Part shown: one piece after another, positions 47,589 through 59,821 of the stretch
Numbering within the stretch: the stretch's first letter is position 1
How the letters are laid out: each line of letters starts with the position of its first letter
From: Ricinus communis
Taxonomy: Eukaryota > Streptophyta > Magnoliopsida > Malpighiales > Euphorbiaceae
NCBI RefSeq assembly: GCF_019578655.1
Contig: NC_063262.1
Location: forward strand, 13,151,582 to 13,215,581
Direction: 5' to 3'
Length of the DNA stretch: 64,000 bases
Translations under genes and position numbers: made by a program
Notes under the pieces: generated by a model
Told to the model about the DNA's origin: nothing
The model's input: only the letters and a program-made list of their open reading frames with translations
Databases searched by the model: none

Positions 47589-48510
47589 TATATATTTTTC
47601 AAAAAAATATTTATATCATATTAAAATAGTAATTTAATACATCATACAAATATATTTTATATATTATTACTATTTTCTTTTTTTTTTAAATTGTAATAAT
47701 AATTTAAATATAAAAATAATATTTTATTTATTTTTATTACATTATAAATTTATTATCATTCGTACAATCTTAAAGTTTTGATAGTATTTATATAAAGTAT
47801 GTATATTTACATATTTCTACAATTGTACTTTACTTGAGATAATATATTTGAGCATTCAATTTATTATATTAGTTTTTATAATAATTTCAAAATTCATATT
47901 ACCTCATAAGTATAAGTATTGATTTCACAAATAAAAATATATTCAACAGAGTTTCACTATTTGAATATAAATATTCTTCTAAATACACTAATGTTTTTAA
48001 ATTTTTAATAATATTACTACTATCTGTTTTTTATTTAGTTATTTTTTCTTCATAATGTAATACTTGACTTTCTATGTTATTATTTTATACTATTAGTATA
48101 ATATATTTTAAAATCAATGTGTGATTATAATATATTTTTTATACAATCATATTTTACTCTTTAAAATTAGATTTATCTAATATTCTTATATTATTCTATT
48201 AGATTAATAATTATTATCACTTTTACTTGACATTATAACATCATTTTATATTTTCGTAACCATGAATTATTTATAATCATATCTAAGAATAACTTCTTTT
48301 ATAAATTAATTTAATTATTTTTTTATAAGCAGATTGAGATATGAATATGCTATATTTTACAGATATTTTACCATTTTTATTTTTAATTAAATACTTTTTT
48401 CTAAAATCTCATCATATTTAATTCAATCATCATTTATTAAAAATGAAAATATAGTTTAAATGAAAATCAAATCAATCATATTTAAAATTACTATTTTATA
48501 AATTTATTTT
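47589..48510. other. AT-rich intergenic DNA
   Basis: Extremely AT-rich with only short open frames. No gene or repeat family recognised. Confidence 0.6.
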
Positions 48511-49720
48511 TATGGGTTACGGTTTCAGGCGCTCACCCAAATATCTATAGTGACTACAACACTGCAATACTTTTCAACCTAATAGGAAACATGATAAGTA
48601 GTTACAAAAGCCTAGCGCTGAGATGAAAGTCGCCACTTAGGTAATTCTCAAGATACTTTTACTATTTGAATGATATTTTTTGATTTCATAAGGAAGCTTC
48701 ATCACATTCAAAGATGGATCCAGATGTCAATTTCCTTATTTGTGTATTCTCATTTTTAATTTTATTGCTTAACAGGTTATTTCCTATAAATGTAACAGTT
48801 ATATTCTTATAAATAAACATTACAACATGTGAGGTCTACCTAGATCTAGCGTATTTTATTTAGACCTAATCTCAATTTAATTTGTTAGCCTAATTTAACT
48901 ATTTAATTATAAATAGAGGCCAATCTAATCTAATCCAATTACAAATTATGTTTTTTGATTGTCAAACCTTTTATCCTAAATGGACTATCTTTTTTATATA
49001 CTAAACTCTAATTAGATAATCTTATTCTAACTAAGCCCATTAATTAATTAAAAAGCATGGAAAAAGTCTACTAAGTCTATATGAGTTTTAATTTAAGCCA
49101 AATATACAATCTTATTAGTCTAATGGACTATAATTTTCATGTCAATATCCAATTTTAAAGCCTAATGTCTATATTTCTAGTTTTATTAAGGAGTTAGATA
49201 TTCATGTATTTGGCATACATTCAAAATAAAATAAAAATAAAGGCAGAAAATTAAGTCTAGCTATTACAATTCTAATACAACTAAAGAAATCTAAGAAAAA
49301 CAACTAAACTGAGTTACAAAGTATAAAGACCGCTAAAAAATGACACAAAATCTGAAATTAGGTCTAAACTAGGAGCACATCTGATTAGCTTTGGTCATTG
49401 CTCTAGGGCTTTGTCTCAGCAGTTTTGCTCAGTTCATCACTTTTCCTTGCCCAAAAGCCAAATTACATGCATAGAAGACAAAAAGACAATTAATACATAG
49501 AATAAAACGAAATAAAGACATAAAAATCAATTAAATAGCATCAAAATACAAAAAGAAAATCAAATAAAAAAAGATAGAAACTTCACATGGCAAATCATAT
49601 TTTCAATCATGTAACCTCAAAAGAGAGATTCAAACACCTAATCATATGACATATTATTAAAAATAATAAATCTAACATGTAGCCCTAATTCCTATTAAAT
49701 TACTGAAATACCTATAGAAA
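48511..49720 (-). repeat. Family A LTR copy A4, partial
   Basis: Minus-sense 3' half of the LTR. GGCGCTCACCCAAATATC near the left end matches A1/A3, and similarity fades near 49720. No PBS-like sequence follows its 3' end, so it is not the 5' LTR of a neighbouring element. Confidence 0.8.
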
Positions 49721-50803
49721 AATATTATTTAAATAAAAAATAAAAATTCAAAGCGTTATAACACTTTAGGATAATTGTTTAAAGTACGAGAAATAATAAG
49801 GAGATTATTATATAAAAAAATAAATATATAATAAATATTATTTCACCTTCAATGGAAGATAAAATTAGACTGTTGTATATTTGTATTTGACTTGTTGTGC
49901 TATTTGAAACTCACAAGTGATGAGGCTTGCAGGCCTAACATGCAATGGCAACGAATTGCGATACAACACCTAATTATTTGAAACTTTCAAGCTATCGTAA
50001 TCCAACAACTAATTCACTGTTGTGAGACTTCCACAATATTAATGACAAGTTGTAAAAATGAGAGTTGAGGCATTTAACTCTCATGCAAATTCCTTTTATA
50101 AATTTATTAAAAAGAATTATCCAGTTTCTATAATACAAACATAAAAAAAGAAAAAAGAAAAAAACAGTTATGCAACTTTTTTCCCATCTTTCCAAAGAAA
50201 TTTAATTTTAAAATAAAATATCAATAATAATATATATGCTTCTAACTGTCTATCAAAGCGATATAACTAGTATTCTAAGTCTTAATGTTATGGTTCAATG
50301 TCCGCTCTTTGATATTTCACTTTTTATGCAATGATATTATAATTTTTAGTTGGACAATATTTCTAATTATGGCTGAAGAAAATTCAGAGAACCATTACTT
50401 GAGACTGTAATTCTTTCGGATGGTAAAGTAATAGAAAATAAATGACCTTTGAAATTGTAATGTATTTTTACTTCTATAAATATAAACAAAAGCCTCAAAA
50501 TTCATTAAAAAAATTTGAAAAAAAAAAAGACAAAACAAATTGAGAGTTTATGAATTTATTTTTTGTTTGAAGGTTATAGAAAGCAAATGGGCCTAAATTA
50601 ACTTGATGCAAATAAAGAAGTAACCACAATATTTTAAGTGTTAAATTATAGCAATGTATACACTATAAATATTTTATATAATGCACTTATATTTTCATAT
50701 AATGCTACTACACCATAATATAAACAAAAGCCTCAAAATTTTTAAAAATTCATAAAAAAATTTTAAGAAGAGAAAGCAAGTACAAACCTTGCTTCCATAC
50801 GTA

Positions 50804-50804
50804 A

Positions 50805-50844
<40 letters not shown>

Positions 50845-50856
50845 ATAGAGAGAGAG
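50804..50856. repeat. Compound microsatellite (AT)n(GT)n(GA)n
   Basis: ATATATAT, then GTGTGTGT, then GAGAGAGA. A shorter, mutated counterpart lies at about 52590-52640 in unit 2 of the tandem array. Confidence 0.9.
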
Positions 50857-51500
50857 GTCATACAATTCTATGTATTATATTATAATAATTAAGAGAAAAT
50901 ATAAATAAGAACTTATAGTCTTTTCTAATGTGGCAAAGTTTTATATTTATTTTTAGTGTTCAATAATTTGTATATTTTATGTGGCACTTTATGATAATTT
51001 ATTTTATGTACATTAAGGATGTGTAAAGCTTGCTACCTGGTATGCTTTTGTTGAATAAAACCAATAATGAGACCGTTGTATAGAAAAATAAATTTATAAT
51101 AAGAAAAGTATAATAAGATAATATTTGACCTTCAGTAGAAGATACAATTAGATCGCTGGATGTTTATATTTAACTTGTTGTGTTGTTTAAAAACTCTCAA
51201 ATGGTAAGGCTTGCATACCTAACACGCAATGGCAAAGAGTTTTTATGTGACACCTAGTTGTTTGAAATTTACGGCTATCGTGTTCCAACAACTATTTATA
51301 ACAGTCGACCATTGTGAGACTTCTACAAAACTAATGAGGAGTGGTAAAAGAGAGTTAAGCCATTTAATTCTCATGCAGATGCCTTTTATAAATTAACCAA
51401 AAGCAATTATCCAGTTTCTATAACATAAACAAAAAAAATTCTCCAGCTTTCTTTCCTTCTATCTAAAGAAATTTAAGTGAAAAAGAGAAAATGAGAAAGT

Positions 51501-52022
51501 ACAAAAAATGACCATATGGTTTAACCTTTTTACACAATAAGTCTTGTAGTTTTTTTTGTGACACTTTAGTACCTTGACAATTACATTGTTAGCAACTTGT
51601 GTACAAATTCATTAACACCATTAATAGTTTTAGAAATTGAATTTCAAATGAAGTCCAATCATTGAAAAATCAGTCTTGTTGGAAAGATGACGAAGTATAG
51701 AGTTGTCTAGTCTTGTCAGATCATTCAAAACTCGTCAGAGTTGACTAGAATTAAAGTAAAAAATTGAATTGCGAGACTATTTTCCTCTCTCTTTAATCTC
51801 CTTCTCTAAACTCTATAAAACTTGACATGACACTCTTGGATGAAAATTAAATTGGTAGGGAGCGGAATGGTTGTGGAATCGCAATGAATTTACACTGTAT
51901 GAATAAACTACAAATATTAAGTTAAAAGCGTTGGTGAATTTGGTTTCTCAAAGTACTAAGTGTCACAAAAAACTACAGAACTTTTTGTGTCAAAAAATCA
52001 AATCACAAGGTCAAATTTTGTA
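51501..52022. mobile_element. MITE-like element inserted in tandem unit 2
   Basis: Terminal inverted repeats of about 75 bp: left TACAAAAAATGACC...GTAGTTTTTTTTGTGACACT, right the inverse (AGTGTCACAAAAAACTACAG...GGTCAAATTTTGTA). It is absent from units 1 and 3. No ORF of note and no clear target-site duplication. Confidence 0.7.
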
Positions 52023-53777
52023 GTTTCTCTAATAAAAAATCAATAACAGATTTCGTATTTAAAACTTTCTATCAAAGTGGTTTCACTCGATTTGTAAGTC
52101 TTAAAGTTATAGTTCATGTCGTTTTTCTTGATATTTCACTTTTAAACAATGATATTATAATTTTTAAGAAGTTCCTCATTATGTCGGAAAAAAATTCAAA
52201 GAACTATTACCTAAGATCGTAATTCTTCAGGTCGGTAGATTAATAGAACATGAATGGCTTATGAAATTATAATGTATTTATACTTTTATAAATATAAATA
52301 GAAGCCTCCAAATTTATTAAAAAAATTTAAAGAAGAAAGAGAAAATAAATTGAGACTTTTTGAATTTATTTTTCATTTGAAGGTTAATAAAGCAAAGATG
52401 TCTAAAGTAACTTGATGAAAATAAAGAGATAAATATAATATTTTAAGTGTTGAATTATAACAATATATAGGCTACAAATAGTTTATGTAATGTAATATAC
52501 TTTCATAAGTTGCTAGTACACCACAGTATAAACAAAAGCATTATTATTCTAAAAAAGAGAGAGAAAGTAAGTATAGACTTTGCTTCCATATATATAAATA
52601 CATATATGTGTGTGTATGTAAAGAAAAAGAGAGAGATAATATAATTCTATGCATTATAGTGTAATAATTAAAAATATATAAATAAGAACGTATAATTTTT
52701 TCCCTGATGTATAATTATACATAAAATTGTATGCACTTTATGATAATTTATTTTAAGTACGCCAAGGATATATAAAGCTTGCTACATGACATGATTTTAT
52801 TGAATAGGAGCAATAATGAGATCGGTGTACAGAAAAATAAAAATATAATAAGATAAATACAAATAAAATATTAATTCCCCTTAGCAGAAGATAAAAGTAG
52901 ACTGTATGGCTATCATATTCCAACAATTATTTATATCAATGGACCATTGTGAGACTTCCACAAAACTAATGACGAGTGGCAAAATGAGAGTGGAGCCATT
53001 TCACTTTATGCATATGTTATTCATAAATTAACCGAAACCAATTATCCAATATCTATGACACATAAAAAATAATTCTCTAGCTTTCCTCCTTTCTTTCTAT
53101 AGAAACTTAAGTTAAAAATAAAAAATTTAATAACAATGAAATTTCTTTTAAATTTACCATTTAGTTTAATGAAGTTTGTAATTCTATCTTAACCTGAATA
53201 TAATTTAGGAATCAATTATTCTTTTTAATGCTTATATGTTAATTATGTTGGACCCATAGTGTTTATTTCCAACTTGCATTAGTTGACTAGTATATATTTA
53301 AATTTAAATATTTTAAAATCCATAAGGAACAATTTGACAGTCAGTATTGGAAAACTTATATTTTATGATCTATTGTTTGATGTTCCCCAGCAGAATTTGA
53401 TTACTATTATGAACCTATACAGTATGCGTAAGAATATATGCATGTATCTTGTCCTAAAAATGTGTTTTGAAAGTCAGAAATTTGTTTTATTCATTTATTT
53501 CTTGAGACTTTTCATAATACATGCACATAAATATAGGGTATCTATAATATTTCTAATACTACAAGTTATTTCAATCTCACAAGAAAGGATACAAACTGGC
53601 ATGTCCCATAACATGAGAAAAGTAAAACAACAAAAGCCACTTGATTGATTGCCAATACAAGAAATTGTAATCCTGGATGAGTAAAATCATCAAGACAGTC
53701 ATTGACAAAACTGAACCTGCCATGAGACTCACAATACATGGAAAACATACCATGCAAATGCACCAAAAAGAAAAGCC

Positions 53778-54188
53778 TCACTTTGCATGATTTACAAGCA
53801 CACACTTAGATTGAAAAATGTTAAACAAAGATGAAGGCTCCATGTATCCATTAGCCACAGCTGGATGCTGCCACCCTCCTGGAAGAATTGGGGATACAAT
53901 TCTCTTGTCATTGCTGCCTTTGTCAATTTCACCACATATTAGAGGGAACCTGAATTCTTCTGCCTCTTGTGACAATGGTGGTGGAGATACAATGAGTGGT
54001 GATAGAAGAGGGATTGGAGTATGAGGAGAAGAAGTAGAGGGCATACGAGGGTAAATTGTGCTATAATTAACCTGAAGAGATGATGGAGCTTTCTTTTGTA
54101 GTCTTGTTGGGGGTTTTCCTACTTTTGTTTTCATCTTGGCTATAACTTGTGCATGACATTGGAATAGATTACAATCACTTGCCTCCAT
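53778..54188 (-). CDS. Small intronless gene, Ser/Pro-rich plant protein of unknown function
   Basis: A 136-codon frame starting MEASDCNLFQCHAQVIAKM. Features: a basic segment KTKVGKPPTRLQKKAPSSLQ (about residues 20-40), a Ser/Pro-rich middle (TSSPHTPIPLLSPLIVSPPP), an acidic/aromatic stretch EEFRFPLICGEID, and PILPGGWQHPAVANGY near the C-terminus. There is no signal peptide or membrane span. The basic PPTRLQK motif, P-x-PLLSPL run and GGWQHP motif look like short conserved blocks of an otherwise disordered plant protein, but I cannot name the family. TATAAATA lies 65 bp upstream. The length is far beyond chance for this AT-rich region, and the frame has higher GC than its surroundings. A function cannot be assigned; it may be a single-exon regulatory protein. 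Confidence 0.75.
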   Translation of the reverse strand: MEASDCNLFQCHAQVIAKMKTKVGKPPTRLQKKAPSSLQVNYSTIYPRMPSTSSPHTPIPLLSPLIVSPPPLSQEAEEFRFPLICGEIDKGSNDKRIVSPILPGGWQHPAVANGYMEPSSLFNIFQSKCVLVNHAK

Positions 54189-54252
54189 TCTTGCATTATA
54201 TGTATATATATAAATATATGTTTATTAAAACTTGCAAGATCTTCTCCTTATA

Positions 54253-54260
54253 TATTTATA
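54253..54260 (-). promoter_or_regulatory. Candidate TATA box
   Basis: TATAAATA on the minus strand, 65 bp upstream of the ATG at 54188, a normal spacing for a plant TATA box and short 5' UTR. An additional TATATATA stretch lies closer (54203-54212). Confidence 0.5.
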
Positions 54261-57200
54261 TGTCACTCAATTTGAAATCAAAAAAAAGTTGAAAGAGAAA
54301 CTGTTGTTATATGCCGGAAATAAGAACTATCAAATGCAACAGGTTTTGATTCAACCTTTCTCTTTTTATCTCAACACACAATAGTCACAAGAAAAACATG
54401 GTGATTTAAAAAGACTTTGATTGTCTATGAATGGATAGTTATTAACTGTCATTTGCTCAAAATGATAATTTGGACCAAGTCTTTCTATCTGGATGCCTAA
54501 TAAAACTTGGTTTGCAAATTCTTTTATGGAAAGTCAAGACCCCAAATATCGGTTACAAATTCTTTTGGCGTTTTTCTTTTTTAAGAATTTAATTTTGAGT
54601 TTAATTTGCCAATATAGGTGATAAAAGAATGTGCCCTACATAGATTACGATCCTCTCTCTCATGTACAAGTTGAACATGATAGTTCATATTTGTATAATC
54701 TTATCATTGATTTAAAATCAATAGTTGAGAATTGTAATTTAATAAATAATTATCCATTTCCTAAATTATAGATTTAATTTTTAATAAAATATCAATCATT
54801 GAATTTCAAGTTAAAGGTATATATTATAAATATGACATGTCATTTTCAACTTGAACACAAAAAGGTCTCAATCCGTCATATATATCTACTATATGTCAAC
54901 CACTGTACTTGCTTGTCTATAAATTGCAAATACTTAACCAATTATGCCATTTTCTTTAGTCTAGAAGAATTAGTGGTAAGTCAACAATCAAAACATGAAA
55001 ATAGGTGGAGAATAGCACAATTAGTTGGATAAAGTTCAATATAAATTCTGATAAAAAGAACAATTAATAAAAGTTAAGTAGTTATTGAAAGTTAACAACA
55101 TTGCTAAGTTTATCCCATTATTGTTATTAGTATTACTATTTGCATAACTGTTTTAGTACTCCATTTCGTGCATGGTAATATTGCTAAGTTAAAGGCAAAG
55201 CAAAAGACATATTTTTAAGGAAAACTTAAGAGAATTTATTTCTTATCAGATAACTAAATAAATAATATGACATTGATGAATTATCTAATCATGATGCTGG
55301 TATAAACTTATTAGCTAATATAAGATTAATAGTGTAGCTCAATCGAATAAATATAAAAAATAAATAGCCAATATAGAATTAGTAATGTAGTCTGACCTTT
55401 CTAAGTTAATTCTTCAATAATTAATAATCTCTTCTATTTAATAAATTTTATGAAATCGGCTAGTCTATGTAATAATTTAATAATTTTTTATTTAATAATT
55501 AAATGATTACATTCATTATATGACTATCTAGCTAAAGTAGTATATTTCTTCCAATTATGACAATTTCAAATAATACTAGTTTTAGTCTCTGCCCTATGGA
55601 CGGATTGTTTTAACGTTTGTACATAAGACATAATTATTAATTTCTTTACTTTAATTAATTTGATATTATCATTAATAATATATAAATAAATGGAACTACA
55701 TTGTTAGTATTTTATGTGTCATTTGAACAATGTTCTCAACCACACAATATCATCGTATAAAATGTGTTATAATTATTTATATTTAGGATCAATATATATT
55801 GTTGACTGTAGTTGACAAATATGTCATAAAAATAAGTTTGTATATTAAATTTGCAAAATTAGTGTCACTCATTTAGTCTATTATATACATGAGTTTTATA
55901 ATTTCTATGGTAATATGTAAAATTGTCATATTATGTTAAGCTTGTTAGTGCCGTAAATTTCTATGAATGTTTGGCCAATGATAATGTTATATGATCTTTC
56001 ACAATTCAATTTATCTTATAATGAAAAATGCATCTATAAATACCATTACTTAATTATTTTATTTGCAATTTTTTATAATGTTACGCTCTTCATTAGCACA
56101 AACAACGATTGCAAGATATATACTTATTTGTATTTTGCATATGTAATTAATAGTATACTATAGTTGTAAATAAATTGGGCGTTTTATTCTCTGCATTTTG
56201 ATGTAGAAATTGTAATCCCTTTTTCTATTTGTCTTTTGTTAAAAAAGATGTGTACTTGAAAATAACAATTCTTTTTTATAGTATGCATCTTTTAGCCTTC
56301 TTAGGAGTTGGATTCCACGTTCTTCTATATAGGAAAAAATTATTTTATAAAAGGTTAATGTAAAGTTGTTTGATGATTTTTGTTGCCCGAGTTATTTGAC
56401 ATAATTTCTTGCATTTGTCAAATAAATTGAAAAATTCTATAATTAGAATTTTAGTAAAATATATTTTGTATTAGAATATAAAATGCAAAAATACACATAA
56501 GATGCACTTTTATTTTTATTGAATAAGCAATTGAGCACATAGTTTATGAGTTGTAAATAGAAAGTATATCTTTACTTTAGTGAAATACAAATATAAATCT
56601 ATTTAATTTTCTTAGGATATCAATTAAATAATTTACATGAGCATTTCATAGACAACGTATTTGAATTTGTTATTATAAGTTTTTTTTTTGTTTATTAGTA
56701 ATTTAATTAGTTAAATAGTTGATTGATTGATTTATAATGGAGATTTATAATTAATCATTGATTTGTGTCATAATTAATTATTAATTAATTACTCATTTTT
56801 TAAATATTTTGATTTGATTTGTTGCCTTTTTATGGAGATAAATTTGAATCATATAAATTTTAGACTATAATTAAGTGAGGTTGATTGTTTGAAAAGAATC
56901 AAATTGAAGTTGAACTTGGTTTTGGTCTTAAAATTTACCCAATATTATTTATGATATCTAAAAGACGAGGCAGCCATTTCAAGATTGATTTTGTAGAATT
57001 TAGTTAAGAAATGAGAAAGAAATCGAAAAGAGTGAAAAAGAATTTGAGAGAAAAATAAAGAAGATATAGATAAAGTGAATAATGAATGGATATATATATA
57101 TATTGTCTTAAGAAAGAAAAAATGCCATTTTGGTCCATAATCTGTCGAGATTACACTTTAGTCCCCGGATAGGCCAGTTGTCAATATAAGTTTTCGAAAG

Positions 57201-57799
57201 ATATTTAATAGGTCAATTTGCATACCAAAGTGGGAATTTTAACAAAATTACCATTTTAGTCCCTAGTCTATCAAAATTATATTTTAGTCCCCAAGTGGGC
57301 AATTACCAATATAACTTTTAGAAGACGTAGATTGAGTCAAATTGCAACCTAAAGTGGGAATTTTTAACTAAAACTACTCGGAAGTGGGAACATTTACCAA
57401 ATTAACCCGAAGCGGCAATTATATTATAATTGTATCCCGAAGTGGAAAGTAGCCAGAGAGAAGTCTCTATAAAGGTAAGATTGAGGGGTGTGGTAGCTAA
57501 ATTGATGGGCGTAGTTCCCAAATCAGCGAATGTGGTTCTCAAATCAATGGACATGGTTCCCAAATCATAGGTGTATTCATTTAATCACGCAGGTGAAGTC
57601 CTCAAGTTTCAAAAGTAGGTGGGGTCCTCAAAATCCAAGTTGGCATGGTCCCCATGTCAAGTCAAATTTTCTCAAGCTTACTAGGCGTGGCTTCTATGGC
57701 TCATCAAGATATTCTTTTTATTGTATCCTTAATATTATTGATTTGTCCCAATTATTTAACCAAATGAGTGCTTATAAATTTTGACAAACCAGGAGCAGT
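54261..57799. other. AT-rich intergenic DNA
   Basis: No gene recognised. 57120-57470 has repeated phrases of the type CATTTTAGTCCCTAGTCTAT and AAGTGGGAATTTT, and 57500-57660 short imperfect repeats (GTGGTTCTCAAATCAATGG). These look like decayed repeat DNA of unknown class. Confidence 0.55.
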
Positions 57800-59821
57800 T
57801 GTCAACACCTATTTTCTGGATACAAATATTAAGGGAATTACAAAAAATCCTATGATAAAAGTTAGTACCTGTCTTGAGTTTTGGGAGACTAAGGATGGAA
57901 AAATCTAAGTTAGGATTGAGAATGATTAAATTAAAAACCATTTTCTAAAATCAATTTGGTTACTTGTCAGAAAAAATTAACTTTGAGGGGTAAAATGGTC
58001 GTTTTAATGAGTTGAGAGACCAAATCGCCATAATTTCCCAAAATCTTTAGCCCACAAAGCCAATCGGCTTAGCATAGAGCCGGTTGGCTCTACACAGTGT
58101 CTTAGGCTATTTATCGCAATTTGATGTCGTTTTACGTATATTTTTAACATTAATACAAGCAAAAAAATAAAAATAAGCTTTTAGAAAGTTTTTATGACAA
58201 TTACTAAGATTTTCAAAATATTTTTATTAGATATTATTGACCGATAAAAAAGAAAATCTTTGAAATAATTGAAGTTTATAGTTTTAATTTTTAAGGTTTT
58301 TAAACCCTAGCTCAATAAATAGAACAATACGCCCTAATGTCTAGGGTAGGAACCCTCATTAATTAGCAATTTTTATTCATCGTTAGAATATTCTTTCAGA
58401 GACAGAGACTTTTAAGAGAAAATCCACATTGTTACCATCATTTCTCCTTACTAATTCTTTTATGTTTGTTTATGAATCTAGAAACATGTTTACCATATTT
58501 TATTATTATTTCATATGGTCTATGTGATTGGAATACATTTTTCTTATGAATTAACATGCTACAACTTGTTAGATTTTGAATATGATAATAAGAACAAATA
58601 GGGTTTTGAATATGAAAATATGATTTTGTTGGTTTTAAATATGATTAGTTTAATGATTAGGGCAATATAATTAATTTGTTCGTGTTTATTTGAATTAGAT
58701 TTCTAGGATTGCAAGATTAAAATTTGAAACCTACTTTAAAGTGTTAATTTTACCTACTGCGAATTTTGATTTATAGGGTTTGCATGTTCTTTAGGCTTTC
58801 ATTGTTTGATTCCATCTTTTATGTTTTTTTATTCAATTCTATATGTTTTAATTGATTTCTATCCTTTTTACCTGTAAAAATCAAATTATGGGCATGAAAA
58901 ACTGAGGAGATTCGTAAACAGATCATTTGAATCCCCTAGAGCCTATTAGCTCGGTGCAGAGCATATTCAGGTCTGCGTTGAGCCGATCGGCTCTATGCCA
59001 TGGATCATCGGATGTGCACATTTTTTGCCTAATTTTTAAGTTTTTAATATATTTTTAGTGATTTTATATACTGTACTTAGTTTTTTAACATTTTTCTTTC
59101 ATTTGTTAGTTATAGGAAATGTTGTACTAACTAGTTTAATTTACTGCATGTTTACTTTTTTTCTTTATGGTTGAATTATGCTAAATAACTGTAATGTGAT
59201 TGCCTAATTAAAATCTAGACACATAGATTCTAGGTTAAAATTTGGATCCAACATGAACATTGCAGTCTATTAGGTTAATCAGATGGTAATTGGGCTAAAT
59301 CTAAACTTAATATAGACCTAAGTGGCTTTAACATGCTTTAAGTGAATCAATTGGGCCATATTAAATTTAAGATCACATAATTAGGCCTTTGCATAAAAAA
59401 TAGTCCATCTAGGCTTAAAGGTTGAAATCAAAACATAACTTGTAATTGGGCTACACTAGGAAAAACCTTGTGCATAATTAATTAGTAAAATAAGTTTAAA
59501 AATCACATGTTGTAATGGATGCTTGTAAATATAAATTATTGTACTTATAGAGAATAACTTATTAAATAATAAAACTAAAGACTAAGATATACAAATAAGG
59601 AAGTTGGCTTCTGAATCCATCTCTAGATGGGGCGAAGCTTCCTTATGGAATCTCGTATCTAACTCAAATTAGTAAAAGTGTCCTAGAAAATTACCCATAT
59701 GACGACTCCATCTCTGCACTATTCTATTTGACTAGTTAGCATGTTCGCGATTGGGTTGAAAATTCTTGCAGTGCCGTAGTCATTAAAGACACTTGGGTGT
59801 AGGCACAAAATCGTCGCCACA
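57800..59821 (+). repeat. Family A LTR copy A5, full length
   Basis: Starts TGTCAACACCTATTTTCTGG and ends GTCGTCGCCACA (2022 bp). It is the only uninterrupted full-length copy and so the reference for the family. Palindromic GAGCCGATCGGCTC-type motifs occur at 58060-58110 and 58945-59000. The right end joins copia protease sequence at a clean TG/CA terminus. Flanks GCAGT and CATTA do not form a duplication, and no PBS follows. Confidence 0.9.

Larger units (their letters stand above)
49797..53150. repeat. Three tandem copies of an unknown AT-rich unit
   Basis: Unit 1 (49797-about 51065), unit 2 (about 51066-52805, enlarged by a 520-bp insertion) and unit 3 (about 52806-53150, truncated and internally deleted) follow head to tail. 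Landmarks repeated in order are GTGAGACTTCCACAA, GGCTATCRTRTTCCAACAA, a (TA)n(TG)n(GA)n tract, TTTATGATAATTTATTTTA and AAAGCTTGCTAC. No long open frame is conserved between units. Its origin is unknown. Confidence 0.8.
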
